Positions 35,517 through 38,472 of a stretch of DNA of 38,472 bases are shown piece after piece. The stretch lies in contig JBCBJX010000020.1 in the NCBI GenBank assembly GCA_038522735.1, forward strand, positions 1 through 38,472, given 5' to 3'. Within the stretch, counting starts at the first letter, position 1. Each line of letters opens with the position of its first letter. The position numbers and the translations under genes were made by a program. A model generated the notes under the pieces. That model was not told the DNA's origin and searched no databases. It saw only the letters and a list, made by a program, of their open reading frames with translations. The DNA comes from JBCBJX01 sp038522735. Lineage in GTDB: Bacteria > Pseudomonadota > Alphaproteobacteria > Caulobacterales > Parvularculaceae.

Positions 35517-36980
35517 ATGGCTGGTCTTATCATCAACGGCGCCGATCGAGCGGGCGCTGGCCCGCGGTTCGAGGCGATCGCGCCGCACACGCAAGCGCCG
35601 TCATGGGCTGGAAACGCAGCCGATGCGGATGATGTCGCCGACGCCGTCGCCGCGGCGCGCGGCGCGTTCGAGCAATGGCGGAAGGAGCCGCTCGACGCGC
35701 GGATCGCGCTCCTGCAGGCTTTCAAGGGCGAGCTTGAGACTCGCAAGGACGATCTCGCACGGGCGATTTCCGACGCCGTCGGAAAACCGAAATGGGAGGC
35801 GGACACCGAAGCCGCCGCGGTGATCGGCAAGATCGACATCTCGATCCGAGCGTATGAAGAACGCACGGGGGAGCGGGAGAGCGACGCGCCGGCGGGCCGC
35901 GCGGTTCTCCGCCACCGGCCGCTCGGCGTCATGGCCGTGCTCGGACCGTTCAATTTTCCGGCGCACCTCGCGAACGGCCATATCGTGCCCGCGGTGCTCG
36001 CGGGGAACGCCGTCGTCTTCAAACCGTCCGAACTCGCCCCGGCGCCAGGCGCGATGCTTGTCGACGCGTGGCGGGCGGCCGGTGCGCCCGCGGGACTGGT
36101 CAATCTCGTCCAGGGCGGCCGGGAGACCGGCGAGGCGCTTGCGAAACACCCGGACCTCAACGGCGTCCTCTTCACCGGCGGCGTCAACGCCGGCCTCGCC
36201 CTGCACAGGCAATTTGCAGGGCGCCCGGACGTCATGCTGGCGCTGGAGCTCGGCGGCAACAATCCGCTGGTCGTCTGGGAGACGGTCGATGCCGAAGCCG
36301 CCGCCTACGCGATCGTTCAGTCCGCTTACCTGACCGCCGGCCAGCGCTGCACCTGCGCGCGTCGCCTGATCCTTCCGACCGGCGACGCCGGCGACCGCAT
36401 CGTCGAGGCGCTCGCGGCGATGATAGACCGCATTCGGATCGGCGCGCCCTATGATGATCCGGACCCCTTCATGGGGCCGGTCATCAACGACGCGGCCGCC
36501 GACCGCGTGGTGAACGTCGCCGCCGACTTGGTCGCCGCGGGCGGCGTCGCCATCCGGACGCCGACGATCGCCGAACAGAGCCGCGCTTTCGTGACGCCGG
36601 GCCTTATCGACGTCACCGCCGTCGTCGAGCGAAAGGACGAAGAGGTGTTCGGCCCGCTCCTTCAGGTTATTCGTGTCAAGACGTTCAACGCGGCGATCGA
36701 CGAGGCGAACGACACCCGCTTCGGCCTTTCCGCCGGCCTCATCGCCGACGATCCGGCGCTCTGGGAGCGGTTTCGCGCTGAGATTCGCGCGGGCGTGGTC
36801 AACTGGAACCGTCAGACGACGGGGGCGTCAGGCGCCGCGCCCTTCGGCGGGCCGGGCCTTTCCGGAAACATGCGCCCGAGCGCCTATTACGCCGCCGATT
36901 ACTGCGCCTACCCCATGTCGTCCGTCGAGGGCGATGCGCCGCCGCCGGTCGCCGACGCGCCGAAGGGTTTCCGTCCGTGA
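35517..36980 (+). CDS. astD: Succinylglutamate-semialdehyde dehydrogenase
   Basis: 487-aa aldehyde dehydrogenase, fourth step of the AST pathway, oxidising N-succinylglutamate semialdehyde. NAD fold and catalytic motifs: FNFPAHLANGHIVPAVLAGNAVVFKPSE, LELGGNNPLVVW (general base Glu at about 244) and GQRCTCARRL (nucleophile Cys at about 278), with EEVFGPLLQVI later. AstD-specific wording (SELAPAPGAMLVDAWRAAGAPAGLVNLVQGGRETGEAL) and its place between astA and astB support the assignment. The ATG at 35517 has AGGAG 8 nt upstream. Its stop overlaps the astB GTG (GTGA). Confidence 0.95.
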   Translation: MAGLIINGADRAGAGPRFEAIAPHTQAPSWAGNAADADDVADAVAAARGAFEQWRKEPLDARIALLQAFKGELETRKDDLARAISDAVGKPKWEADTEAAAVIGKIDISIRAYEERTGERESDAPAGRAVLRHRPLGVMAVLGPFNFPAHLANGHIVPAVLAGNAVVFKPSELAPAPGAMLVDAWRAAGAPAGLVNLVQGGRETGEALAKHPDLNGVLFTGGVNAGLALHRQFAGRPDVMLALELGGNNPLVVWETVDAEAAAYAIVQSAYLTAGQRCTCARRLILPTGDAGDRIVEALAAMIDRIRIGAPYDDPDPFMGPVINDAAADRVVNVAADLVAAGGVAIRTPTIAEQSRAFVTPGLIDVTAVVERKDEEVFGPLLQVIRVKTFNAAIDEANDTRFGLSAGLIADDPALWERFRAEIRAGVVNWNRQTTGASGAAPFGGPGLSGNMRPSAYYAADYCAYPMSSVEGDAPPPVADAPKGFRP

Positions 36981-38275
36981 GTGCGCGCGAGGCGAACTTC
37001 GACGGCCTTATAGGGCCGACGCACAACTATGCGGGCCTCGCCCTCGGCAATGTCGCGTCAGCGACCAACAAAGGCGCCGTTTCGAACCCCAAAGCCGCCG
37101 CGCTGCAGGGCCTCGCCAAGGCGAAAGCGGTCGCCGAAACGGGTCTCGTCCAGGGAGTATTGCCGCCCCATCCGCGTCCGGACTTTCGAACGCTCCACGC
37201 CCTTGGCTTCCGGGGGAGCGAGGCGCGGATGATCGAGCAGGCCGCGAAGGACGCCCCCGACATTCTCGCCAACCTGTACTCCGCCTCCGCCATGTGGACC
37301 GCGAACGCCGCCACGATCGCGCCTTCGGCCGACGCCGCAGACGGACGCGTCCACTTCACGCCGGCGAACCTTTCAAGCCACCTGCACAGGTCTCTGGAGG
37401 CGCCGCAGACTGCGCGTTCGCTGAACACGATTTTTGCGGACGACCGGCGCTTCGCCCACCACGAACCGCTGCCTGCAGGCGCGGGACTTGGGGACGAGGG
37501 GGCTGCGAACCACACGCGGCTGCATGTGGACGGAGAGGGCGCGGCCCACATCTTCGTTTACGGCTTAGACGGCGAGCGCTTCCGCGCGCGTCAGGCCCGT
37601 CGGGCCTCGGAAGCGGTGGCTCGCCTCCACGGTCTTGATGCTGGGCGAACGGCCTTCCTCCCCCAGTCCCGCCGCGCGATTGACGCGGGCGCCTTCCACA
37701 ACGACGTGGTCGGCGTCGGCGACGGACGGGTCTACTTCTTCCACGAGCACAGCTTCGAGGATCTAGACGCCGCCAGGGCGGAAATCCTCCGCATCGCACC
37801 CTATGCGGAGCTGATCATGGCGCCCGCGGACGAGGTTCCCCTCGACGACGCCATCCGCTCCTACCTCTTCAATTCGCAGCTTCTGACGCCGCCGGACGGC
37901 GCGAAGACGCTGATCCTGCCGACCGAGGCCGAAGAGAACGAGGCGGCGCGCCGGTTCGTCGAGAAGACAGTGCAGGCGGATAACTCGATCGCCGCCGCCC
38001 GTTACTTCAACGTCCGCGAGAGCATGCGAAACGGCGGCGGCCCCGCGTGTCTGCGCCTGCGCGTCGCCCTGACCGAAGACGAAGTGGCGGCGGCGCACCG
38101 GGGCTTTCTGCTGACGGACGAGACCTATGAGCGGCTGACGGGATGGGTTGAGCGCTGGTATCGCGACCGCATCGCACCGGACGATCTCGCCGACCCGGCC
38201 CTTGCTCGCGAAAGCCACGAGGCGGTCGAGGCGCTGGCGGACCTGCTCGGGGCTCCTCGGCTTTATTCAGCCTAA
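36977..38275 (+). CDS. astB: N-succinylarginine dihydrolase
   Basis: 432-aa amidinotransferase-fold enzyme that removes two ammonia and CO2 from succinylarginine to give succinylornithine, second step of the AST pathway. Motifs: NFDGLIGPTHNYAGLALGNVAS at the N-terminus, GDEGAANHTRLH, FHNDVVGVGDGRVYFFHEHSF holding a catalytic His, and NGGGPACLRLRV with the nucleophile Cys at about 358. GTG at 36977 overlaps the astD stop. Its TAA overlaps the TAG of a convergent Lrp-type gene. astC and astE, needed to finish the pathway, are not in the window. Confidence 0.95.
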   Translation: MSAREANFDGLIGPTHNYAGLALGNVASATNKGAVSNPKAAALQGLAKAKAVAETGLVQGVLPPHPRPDFRTLHALGFRGSEARMIEQAAKDAPDILANLYSASAMWTANAATIAPSADAADGRVHFTPANLSSHLHRSLEAPQTARSLNTIFADDRRFAHHEPLPAGAGLGDEGAANHTRLHVDGEGAAHIFVYGLDGERFRARQARRASEAVARLHGLDAGRTAFLPQSRRAIDAGAFHNDVVGVGDGRVYFFHEHSFEDLDAARAEILRIAPYAELIMAPADEVPLDDAIRSYLFNSQLLTPPDGAKTLILPTEAEENEAARRFVEKTVQADNSIAAARYFNVRESMRNGGGPACLRLRVALTEDEVAAAHRGFLLTDETYERLTGWVERWYRDRIAPDDLADPALARESHEAVEALADLLGAPRLYSA

Positions 38276-38472
38276 ACCGCCCGCACCGTGTTCGGGATCG
38301 GCGCGACATAACGATGAACGACCTCGCGCAGGGTGAAGCTCGATTCCACCGTCGCGACGCCCGGCACGCGCAGAACCGTCTCCGAGAGGAACGTCTCATA
38401 AGCCGCGAGGCTCGGGATCAGCGCCCGGATGAAATAGTCGAACTTGCCGGTGACCAGGTGGCACTCCATCAC
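38272..38472 (-). CDS. Lrp/AsnC-family transcriptional regulator, C-terminal part (start beyond window)
   Basis: Only the last 66 residues are visible, read from the right edge. They form the end of an AsnC/RAM effector-binding domain: MECHLVTGKFDYFIRALIP, then AAYETFLSETVLRVPGVATVESSFTLREV, the usual Lrp pattern of HxVTG-x-D/Y-DY and PGV...S. The DNA-binding part lies outside. The stop (TAG in CTA) overlaps the astB stop. Lrp-type proteins often sense amino acids, so control of the adjacent arginine genes is plausible but not shown. Confidence 0.88.
   Translation of the reverse strand: MMECHLVTGKFDYFIRALIPSLAAYETFLSETVLRVPGVATVESSFTLREVVHRYVAPIPNTVRAV

Overview
The window is about 38.5 kb of GC-rich (roughly two-thirds G+C by eye) chromosomal DNA from an alphaproteobacterium. 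The evidence is a hopanoid (hpn) cluster of the alphaproteobacterial type, a TamA/TamB pair, a ScfR/RamB-type regulator beside isocitrate lyase, and a perfect CtrA-type box (TTAA-N7-TTAAC). A marine Parvularcula/Hyphomonas-like lineage is a guess, not something read from the DNA. I found no rRNA, tRNA, insertion sequence, prophage or CRISPR array; it looks like core chromosome with a few accessory genes.

Layout. 1-1416: a membrane dCache sensor histidine kinase, cut by the left edge. 1500-4701: a ScfR-family regulator divergent from isocitrate lyase aceA, with a palindrome-rich promoter region between them and a terminator after aceA. 4732-8263: an M1 lipoprotein peptidase, a small XRE regulator and glutaryl-CoA dehydrogenase. 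8324-14019: tamA-tamB (outer-membrane protein assembly). 14014-17785: a tight co-directional run of Blc lipocalin, sulfotransferase, paraoxonase-like lipoprotein and hpnA, ending at a REP-like hairpin. 17829-29417: the rest of the hopanoid region, namely hpnB (minus), hpnC-D-E-G (plus), hpnH-ispH (minus), ispA (plus) and hpnN-hpnM (minus). 29716-32652: a PilZ-methyltransferase fusion converging on a six-TM histidine kinase, in DNA that looks less GC-rich than its flanks. 33064-34410: a FadL-type outer-membrane channel. 34493-38275: astA-astD-astB of the arginine succinyltransferase pathway. 38272-38472: the end of an Lrp/AsnC regulator, cut by the right edge.

How they work together. IspH and IspA supply farnesyl diphosphate. 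HpnD, HpnC and HpnE turn it into squalene. HpnH and HpnG extend and trim hopene to ribosylhopane. HpnA and HpnB are linked to further head-group processing, and HpnN/HpnM to moving hopanoids between membranes. The squalene-hopene cyclase, normally found between hpnE and hpnG, is missing from this locus. Blc, TamA/B, FadL and HpnN/M give much of the window an outer-membrane and lipid theme. AceA, GcdH and AstADB are carbon-scavenging functions (C2 units, glutaryl-CoA, arginine).

The best candidates for something undescribed are the PilZ-methyltransferase/histidine-kinase pair, whose methyltransferase resembles the 3-hydroxy fatty acid methyl ester (PhcB-type) group and has a CtrA-like box in front, and the sulfotransferase and paraoxonase-like genes translationally coupled to hpnA. 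Functional statements are by recognition of family motifs; no database search was run.
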